Origin: Burkholderia oklahomensis C6786
Lineage (GTDB): Bacteria > Pseudomonadota > Gammaproteobacteria > Burkholderiales > Burkholderiaceae
NCBI RefSeq assembly: GCF_000959365.1
Contig: NZ_CP009555.1
Coordinates: 1,302,001 to 1,366,000 of the forward strand
DNA: 64,000 bases
Reading direction: 5' to 3'
The position numbers were made by a program, and so were the translations under genes. Below the pieces are notes generated by a model. The model made no database searches, was not told where the DNA came from, and saw only the letters and a list, made by a program, of their open reading frames with translations. Positions 1 through 8,864 of this stretch are shown here, piece by piece (positions within the stretch are counted from its first letter, which is position 1; the number at the start of each line of letters is the position of its first letter).

Positions 1-1296
1 CTCGGTGAGCGCCGCGATCGCCTCGAGATTCTCGCGCGCGGCCGCCTGATCGCCGCGGTCGAGCAGCACGCGCGTGTTGTCGGAGAAGCTGCGCAGCGCG
101 GCGAGCGGCTGGTTCAGCTCGTGCGTGATGCCGGCCGCCATCTGGCCGAGCGCGGCGAGCTTGCTCGCCTGGACGAGCTCGTCGTGCGCGGCGCGCAGTT
201 CCTGCTCCGCGCGAAACCGCTCGCCGACTTCCTTCTTGAGCCGCGCATTCGCCTGCGACAGATCGGCCGTGCGCTCCTCGACGCGCCGGTTCAATTCCGC
301 ATACGCGCTTTGCAGCAGCACGCGGCTGCGGAGCATCTCCTTCACGCGCGCGCGCCGCGTGCGCCAGTAGAAGCCGAGCAGGCTGAGCGACACGAAGCCG
401 AACGCGGTGACGATCGTCGCGTTGCGCGCGTCGGCGTCGACGGGCTCGATCCGCGCGAGCGTGACGAGCTGCCAGTCGGGCTCGCCGAGCAGGCGGCGCG
501 TCGCGAGATAGCGCGGCGCGCGCCGCCCCGCGCCCATCCGGACGATCTGCGCGTCCGAGCCGAGCACGCGCTCGACGCGCAGCGGAAGCGGCGTCACCGG
601 ATATTGCGCGTATTGACGCGTCTCGTGGATCGACGTCGCGATCGGCCCCGGCAGCGGCCTGAGCGTGTGGTACTTCCATTCGGGCACCGACGACAGGAAG
701 ATGACGCCGTGATCGTCGGCGACGACGAGCGGCTCCGACGCGTCCGCGCCCTGGAACCATTCGAGATTGAGCTTCACGACCGCGACGCCGATGATCTTGC
801 CGTCGCGCCGCACGGGCTGCGAGATGTAGTAGCCGGGATCGCGCGAGATCGTGCCGATCCCGAAGAAACGGCCGGTGCCGCCCTTCACCGCGTCGATGAA
901 GTACGGGCGGAACCGGTAGCCGATGCCGGTGAAGCTGTCCGGGCCGCGCCAGTTGCTGGCCGCGACGCACAGCCCGTCCGCCGTGATCACGTAGGTCGCC
1001 GTCGCGTGCGCGTGGCGGTTCATGTCCTCGAGATACAGATTCGCGCGATTCACGTAGCGGCGATCGCCGGGCGCGGCGAGGACGTTCTGCACGAACGGGT
1101 GGCCGCCCAGCAGGTACGGCAGCGATTCGTAGCGGTCGAGCGTGCTTTTCAGCGCGTTGGCGGTGCGGTCGACGCGCGCCGCCGCGCTGTTCCGCAGATC
1201 GGCGACGCCGCGCTGCCACGTGATGGTCCACGTGAGCGCGCAGGCCACCGCGAGCATCGCGGCGAGCGCGAGAAGGACGAGCAGGCGGCGCTTCAC
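1..1296 (-). CDS. dctB: C4-dicarboxylate sensor histidine kinase DctB (partial, C-terminus outside window)
   Basis: This is the sensor of a two-component system that detects external C4-dicarboxylates and, through the response regulator DctD, activates dctA. The visible 432 residues begin at a GTG codon (MKRRLLVLL). They hold an N-terminal membrane helix, a large periplasmic double-Cache-type sensor region, a second helix (about 300-320), a coiled-coil linker, and the start of the kinase dimerisation region with the phospho-acceptor motif GITHELNQPL. The ATPase domain lies beyond base 1. The gene follows dctA on the same strand after 152 bp, and dctD is expected further left. The start was chosen because no in-frame ATG lies close upstream; it is moderately certain. 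Confidence 0.88.
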   Translation of the reverse strand, partial: MKRRLLVLLALAAMLAVACALTWTITWQRGVADLRNSAAARVDRTANALKSTLDRYESLPYLLGGHPFVQNVLAAPGDRRYVNRANLYLEDMNRHAHATATYVITADGLCVAASNWRGPDSFTGIGYRFRPYFIDAVKGGTGRFFGIGTISRDPGYYISQPVRRDGKIIGVAVVKLNLEWFQGADASEPLVVADDHGVIFLSSVPEWKYHTLRPLPGPIATSIHETRQYAQYPVTPLPLRVERVLGSDAQIVRMGAGRRAPRYLATRRLLGEPDWQLVTLARIEPVDADARNATIVTAFGFVSLSLLGFYWRTRRARVKEMLRSRVLLQSAYAELNRRVEERTADLSQANARLKKEVGERFRAEQELRAAHDELVQASKLAALGQMAAGITHELNQPLAALRSFSDNTRVLLDRGDQAAARENLEAIAALTE

Positions 1297-1357
1297 GGTG
1301 ACGGCTTCCGGACTATCAGGATCGTCTATTGTGGCATAGCCCCCGCTCGGAAAGACC

Positions 1358-1403
1358 GCGGGGCCGAACGGCGCGCGCCTCGACGCGCCCGGTTCGGCCC
1401 CGC
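1358..1403 (-). other. Intercistronic hairpin between dctA and dctB
   Basis: A perfect 12-bp inverted repeat (GCGGGGCCGAAC at 1358-1369 and its complement at 1392-1403) surrounds a 22-nt loop that itself contains a GGCGCG/CGCGCC pair, so the RNA should fold into one long GC-rich stem. No U-run follows on either strand. It may protect the dctA 3' end or reduce read-through into dctB; a classical intrinsic terminator is less likely. Confidence 0.55.
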
Positions 1404-1448
1404 CCGGCGCGGGCGCCGCTGCGCGCCCCGCCGTGCTTCCGCCCATCG

Positions 1449-2735
1449 TCAGACCCGTGCGGCTTCACCCGCTGCGACTTCGCCGCCGCCCGTGAGCGCG
1501 GCGCGCAGCTTCTTGCGATCGAGCTCCTTCTCCCACGCGGAGACGACGACCGTCGCGACGCCGTTGCCGACGATGTTGGTCAGCGCGCGGCATTCGCTCA
1601 TGAAGCGGTCGATGCCGAGGATCAGCACCATGCCGGACAGCGGAATGGTCGGCACGACGGCGAGCGTCGCGGCGAGCGTGATGAAGCCCGCGCCCGTCAC
1701 GCCGCTCGCGCCCTTCGACGTCAGCATCGCGACCGCGAGCAGCGTGAGCTGCTGCATCCACGTGAGCTCGATGTTGGTCGCCTGCGCGATGAACAGCACG
1801 GCCATCGTCATGTAGATGTTGGTGCCGTCCAGGTTGAACGAATAGCCGGTCGGCACGACGAGGCCGACGACCGAGCGCGAGCAGCCGGCCTTCTCGAGCT
1901 TTTCCATCAACTGCGGCAGCGCCGCCTCCGACGAGCTCGTGCCGAGCACGATCAGGAGCTCTTCCTTGATGTAGCCGACGAAGCGGATGATGCTGAAGCC
2001 CGTGAAGCGCGCGATCGCGCCGAGCACGACGAGCACGAACACGATCGACGTCAGGTAGAACGTGCCGATCAGCTTGAGCAGCGGCACGAGCGAGCCGACG
2101 CCGTACTTGCCGATCGTGAACGCCATCGCGCCGAACGCGCCGATCGGCGCGAGCTTCGTGACGATGTGCACGATGCCGAACAGCACGCGCGTGATGCCGT
2201 CGATGAAGTCCGTGACGACCTTGCCGCGATCGCCGAGATGCGCGAGCACGCTGCCGAACAGCAGCGCGATCAGCAGGATCTGCAGGATCTCGCCCTGCGC
2301 GAACGCGTCGATCATCGTGTTCGGGATGATGTGCATCAGGAAGTCGACGGTCGACTGGCCGTGCGCCTTCGCCGCGTACGACGCGATTTCCTTGCCGCTG
2401 AGCGTCGCCGGATCGATGTTGAAGCCGACGCCCGGACGCAGGATGTGCGTCGCCGCGAGACCGAGCACGAGCGCGAACGTCGACACGATCTCGAAATAAA
2501 GGAGCGCCTTGCCGCCGACGCGTCCCACCTTCTTCATGTCCTGCATGCCGGCGATGCCCGTCACGACGGTACAGAAGATGATCGGGCCGATCACCATCTT
2601 GATCAGCTTGATGAAGCCGTCGCCGAGCGGTTTCATGTCGACGGCGAGCGACGGGTAGTAGTGACCGAGGATCACGCCGACGACGATGGCGAAGATCACC
2701 TGCACGTAGAGCACTTTATAGAACGGTTTCTTCAC
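1449..2735 (-). CDS. dctA: C4-dicarboxylate transporter DctA (dicarboxylate/cation symporter)
   Basis: An inner-membrane secondary transporter that imports succinate, fumarate and malate with cations. The 428-residue length equals that of E. coli DctA. Sequence features include the start [12 protein letters not shown], the family block [21 protein letters not shown], the serine-rich [17 protein letters not shown] hairpin, and [12 protein letters not shown] with the metal/substrate-binding NLDGT. The start is a GTG; the longer frame upstream has no membrane-protein character. A sigma-54-type promoter at 2937-2953 and a palindrome at 3014-3045 precede it, which fits DctB/DctD control. dctB follows on the same strand. 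Confidence 0.95.
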   Translation of the reverse strand: MKKPFYKVLYVQVIFAIVVGVILGHYYPSLAVDMKPLGDGFIKLIKMVIGPIIFCTVVTGIAGMQDMKKVGRVGGKALLYFEIVSTFALVLGLAATHILRPGVGFNIDPATLSGKEIASYAAKAHGQSTVDFLMHIIPNTMIDAFAQGEILQILLIALLFGSVLAHLGDRGKVVTDFIDGITRVLFGIVHIVTKLAPIGAFGAMAFTIGKYGVGSLVPLLKLIGTFYLTSIVFVLVVLGAIARFTGFSIIRFVGYIKEELLIVLGTSSSEAALPQLMEKLEKAGCSRSVVGLVVPTGYSFNLDGTNIYMTMAVLFIAQATNIELTWMQQLTLLAVAMLTSKGASGVTGAGFITLAATLAVVPTIPLSGMVLILGIDRFMSECRALTNIVGNGVATVVVSAWEKELDRKKLRAALTGGGEVAAGEAARV

Positions 2736-2936
2736 GATGGTTCCAGAGAAGAGAGAAGGTGAGTCGAAGCAGGCCGGCGTCACGCGCGCGGACGAAAGCC
2801 AGGGGGAGCCTCGCCCGCGCGGCTGCCGTGCCGCAACAAGCGATGGCCTCAGTGGATCCGAGGGAGGTGGATTGCGTGGGTCATCGAATGTCTCCTTGCT
2901 GTAGTAGTGAGGCCGAGGCGGCCTTGGGCGTTTACT

Positions 2937-2953
2937 TCGCAAGGTCGATGCCA
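2937..2953 (-). promoter_or_regulatory. Candidate sigma-54 (RpoN) promoter of dctA
   Basis: Read on the minus strand, the sequence is TGGCATCGACCTTGCGA. It has the diagnostic GG-N10-GC spacing and matches TGGCAC-N5-TTGC at all but one core base. The predicted transcription start is near 2925. Known biology fits: dctA genes served by DctB/DctD are RpoN-dependent in rhizobia and pseudomonads. Confidence 0.65.
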
Positions 2954-3013
2954 GCTGCTCGATCAGGCTCAGCCTGTTGATTTCTCTGGATTTTCCTAAT
3001 CGAGACGGGCGCG

Positions 3014-3045
3014 CGCATTCCGGTTTTCCGGAAAACCGGAATGCG
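3014..3045. promoter_or_regulatory. 32-bp perfect palindrome, possible DctD enhancer site
   Basis: CGCATTCCGGTTTTCC is followed directly by its exact reverse complement. The centre lies about 100 bp upstream of the predicted dctA start, where sigma-54 activators usually bind. The other reading is a terminator of actP, whose stop codon is 44 bp away, but no U-run follows the stem on the minus strand. Confidence 0.55.
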
Positions 3046-3088
3046 GCCGTCCGGATCGCCGGACGGATCACGCCTTTCGTCAGACGTT

Positions 3089-4777
3089 TCAGTGCGTCAC
3101 GGCCTGCGCGGCGAGCACGCCCGTCTGCGCGTAGAACTCCTGCCGCGCGAACGCGTCGCGCTCCCGCCGCGCGCGCTCGCTGCGGTCGGCGAGCGATCCG
3201 AACACGATCCCCGCGAACGCGAGCGGCACCGACACGAGCGCCGGGTTGTCGAGGAACACCGGCGCGTGCGCGTGGCGCAGCACGTCGACCCACACCGATT
3301 TCGACAGCAGCGTGAGCACGACCGCCGACACGAGGCCGAGACCGCCGCCCAGCACCGCGCCGCGCGTCGTCATCCCGCGCCAGAAGATCGACGTCGCGAG
3401 CACCGGGAAATTCGCGCTCGCCGCGACCGCCGCGACGAGCCCGACCATGAACGCGACGTTCACGTGCTCGAACAGGACCGACAGGCCGATCGCGACCGCG
3501 GACAGCGCGAGCGTCGCCGCGCGCGAAATGCGCATCTCGCGCCGCTCGTCGGGCTTGCCGCGCGCCCACATCTGCGCGTAGAGGTCGTGCGAGATCGTCG
3601 TCGCGCCGGCGAGCGTCAGGCCCGCGACGACAGCGAGGATCGTCGCGAACGTGACGGCCGCGATGAAGCCGTAGAACCAGTTGCCGCCGACCGCCTGCGC
3701 GAGCTTCACCGCGACCATGTTCGAGCCGCCGAGCAGGTCGTGCGTCAGGTTGAACGCGCCGTCGGCGCCGTGCCGGAAGAACTCCGGATGCTGCGCGAGC
3801 AGCACGATCGCCGAGAAGCCGATCACGAACGTGAGCAGATAGAAGTAGCCGATGAAGCCCGTCGCGTAGAGCACTGACTTGCGCGCCTCCTTCGCGTTCG
3901 GCACCGTGAAGAAGCGCATCAGGATGTGCGGAAAGCCCGCGGTGCCGAACATCAGCGCGATGCCGAGCGACAGCGCGTTCGCCGGATCGCGGATCAGCTT
4001 GCCCGGCCCCATGATGCCGAGCGCGCCCGGATGGACGGCCACGGCGCGGCGGAACATCTCGTCGACGTTGAAGCCGAACTCGCCGAGCGCGAGCAACGCG
4101 AGCAGCGTCGCGCCGAGGAGCAGCAGCACCGCCTTGATCACCTGCACCCAGGTCGTCGCGGTCATGCCGCCGAAGAACACGTAGACGACCATCAGCGCGC
4201 CGACGATCAGCTCCGCGGCGCCGTACGACAGACCGAACAGCAGCTGGATCAGCTTGCCCGCGCCGACCATCTGCACGACCAGATACAGCACGACGATCGT
4301 CAGCGCGTTCGCCGACGTGAGCAGCCGGATCGGCCGCTGCGCGAAGCGGTATGCGACGACGTCGACGAACGTGAACTTGCCGAGATTGCGCAGCGGCTCG
4401 GCGATCAGGAACATCACGAACGGCCAGCCGACGAGAAAGCCGATCGAGTAGATGAGCCCGTCGAAGCCGAACATGAACACCATCCCGGACAGCCCGAGGA
4501 ACGACGCGGCCGACATGTAGTCGCCCGCGATCGCGAGACCGTTCTGCAGGCCGGTGATGCCGCCGCCCGCCGTGTAGAAGTCGCGCGCCGAGCGGGTGCG
4601 GCGCGCGGCCCAGCGCGTGAGCGCGAGCGTCGCGAACACGAACGCGAAGAACATGCCGATCGCGACGGGGTTCAGCGCGACCTTGTCGGGCATCGGCGCG
4701 GCGGATGCGCCCATCGCGTGCACGGCGGCGGGAAAGAGCGCGGAAAACGTGGAAAGCGCGAACGATTTGCGCAGCAT
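3089..4777 (-). CDS. actP: Cation/acetate symporter (sodium:solute symporter family, ActP-like)
   Basis: A 562-residue sodium:solute symporter that most likely takes up acetate or related short monocarboxylates. It has an N-terminal signal-like segment, then about 13 predicted membrane helices, with family blocks [45 protein letters not shown] and [17 protein letters not shown]. The start is the ATG 11 bp after the stop of the DUF485 gene, with AAGGAGG overlapping that stop, so the two are translationally linked. The DUF485 partner is the usual companion of ActP (yjcH-actP). The substrate is inferred from family and context. Confidence 0.88.
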   Translation of the reverse strand: MLRKSFALSTFSALFPAAVHAMGASAAPMPDKVALNPVAIGMFFAFVFATLALTRWAARRTRSARDFYTAGGGITGLQNGLAIAGDYMSAASFLGLSGMVFMFGFDGLIYSIGFLVGWPFVMFLIAEPLRNLGKFTFVDVVAYRFAQRPIRLLTSANALTIVVLYLVVQMVGAGKLIQLLFGLSYGAAELIVGALMVVYVFFGGMTATTWVQVIKAVLLLLGATLLALLALGEFGFNVDEMFRRAVAVHPGALGIMGPGKLIRDPANALSLGIALMFGTAGFPHILMRFFTVPNAKEARKSVLYATGFIGYFYLLTFVIGFSAIVLLAQHPEFFRHGADGAFNLTHDLLGGSNMVAVKLAQAVGGNWFYGFIAAVTFATILAVVAGLTLAGATTISHDLYAQMWARGKPDERREMRISRAATLALSAVAIGLSVLFEHVNVAFMVGLVAAVAASANFPVLATSIFWRGMTTRGAVLGGGLGLVSAVVLTLLSKSVWVDVLRHAHAPVFLDNPALVSVPLAFAGIVFGSLADRSERARRERDAFARQEFYAQTGVLAAQAVTH

Positions 4778-4788
4778 CGCGGCCTCCT

Positions 4789-5094
4789 TCACGAGCGGTC
4801 GAGGAGCGCGTCGACCGAGCGGTCGAACGAGCGGTTCGCGCGCAGCACGTACCAGCCCGTCAGCCCGATCGCGACGAAAATGATCGCGATGCCGACGACG
4901 ATGCCGACGCTGATCGTCGCGCCCGCGTAAAGCGGCGCGGCGAGCGTATGCGGCGCGAGCGCGACGAGCAGGATGAAGCCGTAGTACGTCGCGATCATCA
5001 GCGCCGTCAGCGTGAAGCTGAAGCGGCGCCGCGCACGCACGAGCTGCTGATAGTCGCGGCAAGCCGTGACCGTTTCGATGACGGAAGTCTCCAT
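4789..5094 (-). CDS. DUF485 membrane protein (YjcH-like companion of ActP)
   Basis: A 101-residue inner-membrane protein with two hydrophobic helices separated by a short loop ([17 protein letters not shown] and [22 protein letters not shown]). This is the DUF485 arrangement encoded before acetate symporters. A strong GAGGAGG ribosome-binding site lies 6 bp before the ATG. The gene is immediately upstream of actP on the same strand. Its role is unknown beyond this conserved pairing; assistance in assembly or activity of the symporter is a guess. Confidence 0.85.
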   Translation of the reverse strand: METSVIETVTACRDYQQLVRARRRFSFTLTALMIATYYGFILLVALAPHTLAAPLYAGATISVGIVVGIAIIFVAIGLTGWYVLRANRSFDRSVDALLDRS

Positions 5095-5226
5095 GACGTC
5101 TCCTCCTCGATCGACGAGGTTGTTGTGTAATCGTTGCTGCCGGCGCGATGCGGCGATGCGGCGCGGCTCGCCGGCCGACGTCGCGCTTCGCCCGCTTCCC
5201 GTTGCCGCGCCGCGCGGGCGCCGCGT

Positions 5227-6432
5227 TCAGACGACGCGGTCGGCCCGCAATTGCGCGATCTCGCGCTCGGACATCCCGAGCCAGTCGCCAAGCACGTTCG
5301 CGGTATCCGCGCCGAGCACGGGCGGCGCACTGCGCACGGGCAGGCGCTCGCCGTCGAAGCGGTACGGCGGCGCGAGCACGTCGACCTCGCCCACGACCGG
5401 ATGCGGCTGCCGCGTGACGAGCCCGGCCGCCTGCGCGCGCTCGGACATGAGCGCCTCGCGCAGACCGAGCACTTCGCCGCACGGAATGCCCGCTTCCGCG
5501 AGCGCCGCGAGCAGCGCCGCGCGCGTCCGCGCGCCGAGCTCGCGGCGAATCTCCGGCAGCAGCTCCGCGCGATTCGCGGCGCGCGCGATGTTCGTCGCGA
5601 AGCGCGCGTCGGCCGCGAGCGCCGGCCGGCCGATCACGTCGCAAAAGCGCGTGAACTGCTGGTTGTTGCCGACCGTGATCACGACCGGGCCGTCCGCCGC
5701 GTCGAACACGCCGTACGGGACGATCGACGGATGCGCGTTGCCGTAGCGCGGCGGGTCTTCGCCCATCAGCAGCGCCTCGAGCCCGTAGTACGACGTGACC
5801 ATCAGCCCGCAATCGAAGAGCGCCATCTCGATGCGCCGCCCGCGGCCCGTCGCTTGCCGCTCGTAGAGCGCGGCGAGGATCGCCTGCGCCGAATACATGC
5901 CGGTGAAGAGATCCGCCACCGCGACGCCGAACTTGAGCGGGGGCTGCCCGGCGTCGCCGTTCAGCGCCATCAGGCCGGCCTCGCCCTGCACGACGAGGTC
6001 GTAGCCCGGCCGGCCCGCTTCGTGCCCCGAACGGTCGTAGCCGGAAATCGCGCAATGGACGAGCCGCGGATTCAGCGCGGCGAGCGCGTCGTAGCCGAGG
6101 CCGAGCTTCTCCGCGCCGCCCGCCTTGAAGTTGTGCACCACGACGTCCGCCTGCGCGGCGAGCGCGCACGCGACGCGCCGCCCCGCCTGCGTCTGCAGAT
6201 CGACGCAGATCGAGCGCTTGCTGCGGTTCACGCTGTTGAAGTAGGTCGTCTCGGTGTCGCCGACGCGCAGGCCCCAGTCGCGCGTGTCGTCGCCGCGCTG
6301 CGGATGCTCGACCTTGATCACCTCCGCGCCGAGATCCGCGAGCACCATCGCGCACCACGGTCCCGCGAGCACCCGCGAGAAATCGAGCACCTTGACGCCT
6401 GCGAGCGGCTGCGCGCCTCGTTCGTTGCGCAT
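5227..6432 (-). CDS. CaiB/BaiF (class III) CoA-transferase
   Basis: A 401-residue class III CoA-transferase that moves CoA between acyl groups. It shows the family N-terminus [30 protein letters not shown], the [10 protein letters not shown] block, and [14 protein letters not shown] with the catalytic Asp in PGYD (residue 145). It starts at an ATG with a GGAGGAG site. It is the last gene of a four-gene run with two acyl-CoA dehydrogenases and a hydratase/dehydrogenase fusion (26-bp gap to its neighbour), so it probably activates the pathway acid using a donor such as succinyl-CoA. The substrate is not known. Confidence 0.88.
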   Translation of the reverse strand: MRNERGAQPLAGVKVLDFSRVLAGPWCAMVLADLGAEVIKVEHPQRGDDTRDWGLRVGDTETTYFNSVNRSKRSICVDLQTQAGRRVACALAAQADVVVHNFKAGGAEKLGLGYDALAALNPRLVHCAISGYDRSGHEAGRPGYDLVVQGEAGLMALNGDAGQPPLKFGVAVADLFTGMYSAQAILAALYERQATGRGRRIEMALFDCGLMVTSYYGLEALLMGEDPPRYGNAHPSIVPYGVFDAADGPVVITVGNNQQFTRFCDVIGRPALAADARFATNIARAANRAELLPEIRRELGARTRAALLAALAEAGIPCGEVLGLREALMSERAQAAGLVTRQPHPVVGEVDVLAPPYRFDGERLPVRSAPPVLGADTANVLGDWLGMSEREIAQLRADRVV

Positions 6433-6458
6433 CTTCGTCTCCTCCGTTCGTTCGCGGT

Positions 6459-7589
6459 CTATGGCTTCGACAGCGCGATGTAGCGCGCGAGATGATGATC
6501 TTCGTCGCCGAGCTGGTGATCGATCATCACGAGCCGCTTCGCATAGTGCGACAGCGGCAGCTCCCACGTCATGCCGATCCCGCCGTGCAACTGGATGCTC
6601 TCTTCGGCGACCAGCGCGCCGATCCGGCCGACGCTGTACTTCGCGGCGGCAAGCGCCCGCTCGCGCGCGACGCGCGGCGCGTCGAGCTGCGCGGCGGCGT
6701 TGATCACGGCCGAGCGCGCCTGCTCGATTTCGAGCAACACGTCCGCCATCCGGTGCTGCAGCGCCTGGAAGCTGCCGATCGGCACGCCGAACTGCTTGCG
6801 CGTGCGCAGGTAGTCGAGCGTGTGCGCCTTCGCGACGTCCATCGCGCCGAGCGCTTCCGCCGCGAGCGCGAGCAGGCCGAAGCCGATCGCACGCTCGATC
6901 GCGCCGGCCGCGTCGCCCGGCGCGCCGAGCCGTGCGGCGTCGGTGAGCGTCACGCGCTCGAAGCGCACGTCGGCCGCACGGCCGCCGTCGATCTTCCGAT
7001 AGCCGCGCGCCGACACGCCCGGCGCCGACCTCGGCACGACGAAGAGCGACAGGCCCGCCGCGTCGTCGTCGCCGCCCGCGGTGCGTGCGCTGACGACATA
7101 GAACGTCGCGTGCTCGCCGCAGTCGACGACGGCCTTCGTCCCGTCGAGCACCCAGTGATCGCCTTCGCGCATCGCGCACGTGCGCACCGTGTGCAGTTCA
7201 TAGTGCGTGTCGGGCTCCGCGTGCGCGAACGCGCCGATCGCGCGGCCCTCGATCAGCTCCGCGAGCAGCGCGCGATGCGCGTCGCCGCCCGCGTCGGCGA
7301 GCGCGCGCCCGGCCATCAGCGCGCCCGCGAACGGCTCGACGACGAGCCCGCGCCCGAGGCATTCGAACACGAGCGCGATGTCGAAGCCCGCGCCGCCGAA
7401 GCCGCCGCAGTCCTCGGGAAAGAGCGCGCCGATCGCGCCGAGCCCGGCGAAGCGCCGCCACATGTCGTCGCTGTAGCCGGCGTCCGACAGCGCGATTCGG
7501 TCGCGCACGGCGAACGGATATTGCTCGGCGATGAAGCGGTTCAGGCTGTCCGCCAGCATCCGGCGGTCTTCGGTATGTCGAAAGTCCAT
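6459..7589 (-). CDS. Acyl-CoA dehydrogenase, PimD-like small subunit
   Basis: A 376-residue acyl-CoA dehydrogenase: N-terminal helical domain, middle beta domain, then a C-terminal helical domain with [23 protein letters not shown] and [24 protein letters not shown]. The C-terminal block resembles the small subunit of pimeloyl-CoA dehydrogenase (PimD). The ATG lies 9 bp after the stop of the next acyl-CoA dehydrogenase gene, so the two are probably translated together as a heteromer. It is inferred to be FAD-dependent and to act in beta-oxidation of a dicarboxyl-CoA or branched acyl-CoA. Confidence 0.87.
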   Translation of the reverse strand: MDFRHTEDRRMLADSLNRFIAEQYPFAVRDRIALSDAGYSDDMWRRFAGLGAIGALFPEDCGGFGGAGFDIALVFECLGRGLVVEPFAGALMAGRALADAGGDAHRALLAELIEGRAIGAFAHAEPDTHYELHTVRTCAMREGDHWVLDGTKAVVDCGEHATFYVVSARTAGGDDDAAGLSLFVVPRSAPGVSARGYRKIDGGRAADVRFERVTLTDAARLGAPGDAAGAIERAIGFGLLALAAEALGAMDVAKAHTLDYLRTRKQFGVPIGSFQALQHRMADVLLEIEQARSAVINAAAQLDAPRVARERALAAAKYSVGRIGALVAEESIQLHGGIGMTWELPLSHYAKRLVMIDHQLGDEDHHLARYIALSKP

Positions 7590-7598
7590 GCGCGTTCC

Positions 7599-8810
7599 CT
7601 ACAACCCGAGGATCATCTTCGAGATGATGCTCTTCTGGATTTCGTTCGAGCCGCCGAAGATCGACAGCTTGCGATTGTTGAAGTACTGCGTCGCCGCGCT
7701 CGCCGCTTCGGGCAGGCCGCCGAGCGGCTCGCCGTCATCGCCGGCGTCGAGCGCTTCGTCGGCGAACGGCTGCGCATACGGCCCCATCGCGCGCCGCATC
7801 AGCGACGAAATCTCCTGGCGGATCTGCGTGCCGCGTATCTTCAGCATCGAGCTCTCGGCGCCCGGCGCGCCGCCGCCCGCGACGGCCGCGAGCACGCGCA
7901 GGTTCGTCGTCTTCATGTTGTCGAGCTCGATCTCGACGCGCGCGAGCCGTGCGGCGAAGAGCGGATCGTCGGCGAGCGGCCGGCCGTTCTTCCTCACCTT
8001 CGCCGCGACCGCGCGCAGCTTCTCGAGCGCCGCGACCGAGAAGCCGACGCCCGCGATGTTCGTGCGCTCGTACGTGAGCAGGTATTTCGCGTAGGTCCAG
8101 CCGCGGTTCTCTTCGCCGACCCGGTTCTCGACGGGCACGCGCACGTCGGTGAAGAAGACCTCGTTCACTTCATGCTCGCCGTCTAGCGTGACGATCGGGC
8201 GGACTTCGACGCCGGGCGAATTCATGTCGACGAGCAGGAAGCTGATCCCTTCCTGCTTGCGCACGTCGGTCGCGGTGCGCACGAGACAGAAGATCATGTT
8301 CGCGTAGTGGCCGAGCGTCGTCCACGTCTTCTGGCCGTTGACGACGTAGTGATCGCCCTGCGCGTCGACACCCCGCACCGCGCTCGTTTTCACCGACGCG
8401 AGATCGGAGCCCGCGCCCGGCTCCGAGTAGCCCTGGCACCACCAGTCGGTGCCGTCGAGGATGCGCGGCAGCCAGCGGCGCTTCTGCGCTTCGCTGCCGT
8501 ACTTGATCAGCACCGGGCCGAGCATGTTCACGCCGAACGGCACGATGCGCGGCGCGCCCGCGAGCGCGCACTCGTTGTCGAACAGGAACTTCTGCGCGAC
8601 GCTCCAGCCGGGGCCGCCCCACTCGCGCGGCCAGTGGCTCGCGAGCCAGCCCTGTTCGTCGAGGATCGCGTGCCATTCGCGCATGTCGTCGCGCGTGAGC
8701 CGCAAGCCGCCCTTCACCTTGCGCGAGATGCGCGGCGGCAGCCTGTCGGCGAGAAAGCGCTGCACTTGCGCGCGGAACGCTTCCTCTTCTGCGGTGAAAT
8801 TCAGATCCAT
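7599..8810 (-). CDS. Acyl-CoA dehydrogenase, PimC-like large subunit
   Basis: A 403-residue acyl-CoA dehydrogenase beginning LNFTAEEEAFRAQVQRFL, with the FAD/substrate block CQGYSEPGAGSDLASVKT and the C-terminal IFGGSNEIQKSIISKMILGL. Where homotetrameric family members have the YEG glutamate as catalytic base, this protein has FGG, as in PimC-type large subunits. Its partner is therefore likely needed for a full active site (inference). It sits 54 bp downstream of the hydratase/dehydrogenase gene and 9 bp upstream of the small-subunit gene. Confidence 0.87.
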   Translation of the reverse strand: MDLNFTAEEEAFRAQVQRFLADRLPPRISRKVKGGLRLTRDDMREWHAILDEQGWLASHWPREWGGPGWSVAQKFLFDNECALAGAPRIVPFGVNMLGPVLIKYGSEAQKRRWLPRILDGTDWWCQGYSEPGAGSDLASVKTSAVRGVDAQGDHYVVNGQKTWTTLGHYANMIFCLVRTATDVRKQEGISFLLVDMNSPGVEVRPIVTLDGEHEVNEVFFTDVRVPVENRVGEENRGWTYAKYLLTYERTNIAGVGFSVAALEKLRAVAAKVRKNGRPLADDPLFAARLARVEIELDNMKTTNLRVLAAVAGGGAPGAESSMLKIRGTQIRQEISSLMRRAMGPYAQPFADEALDAGDDGEPLGGLPEAASAATQYFNNRKLSIFGGSNEIQKSIISKMILGL

Positions 8811-8864
8811 GTGGCGTTGTTCTCGAATGCTGGAAGGGCGACGGACGGTCGATCGAACGCGGCG

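Larger units (their letters stand above)
2736..3088. other. Intergenic regulatory region upstream of dctA
   Basis: This 353-bp gap between actP and dctA (both leftward) holds no convincing gene. It carries the dctA leader, a sigma-54-like promoter, a 32-bp perfect palindrome, and a second inverted repeat CCGTCCGG-N4-CCGGACGG at 3047-3066. The implied dctA leader is about 190 nt, longer than usual. Confidence 0.7.

Noticed and set aside
121..1815. 564-codon rightward open frame at the left edge
   Set aside because: Antisense to dctB and dctA, both supported by clear family motifs.
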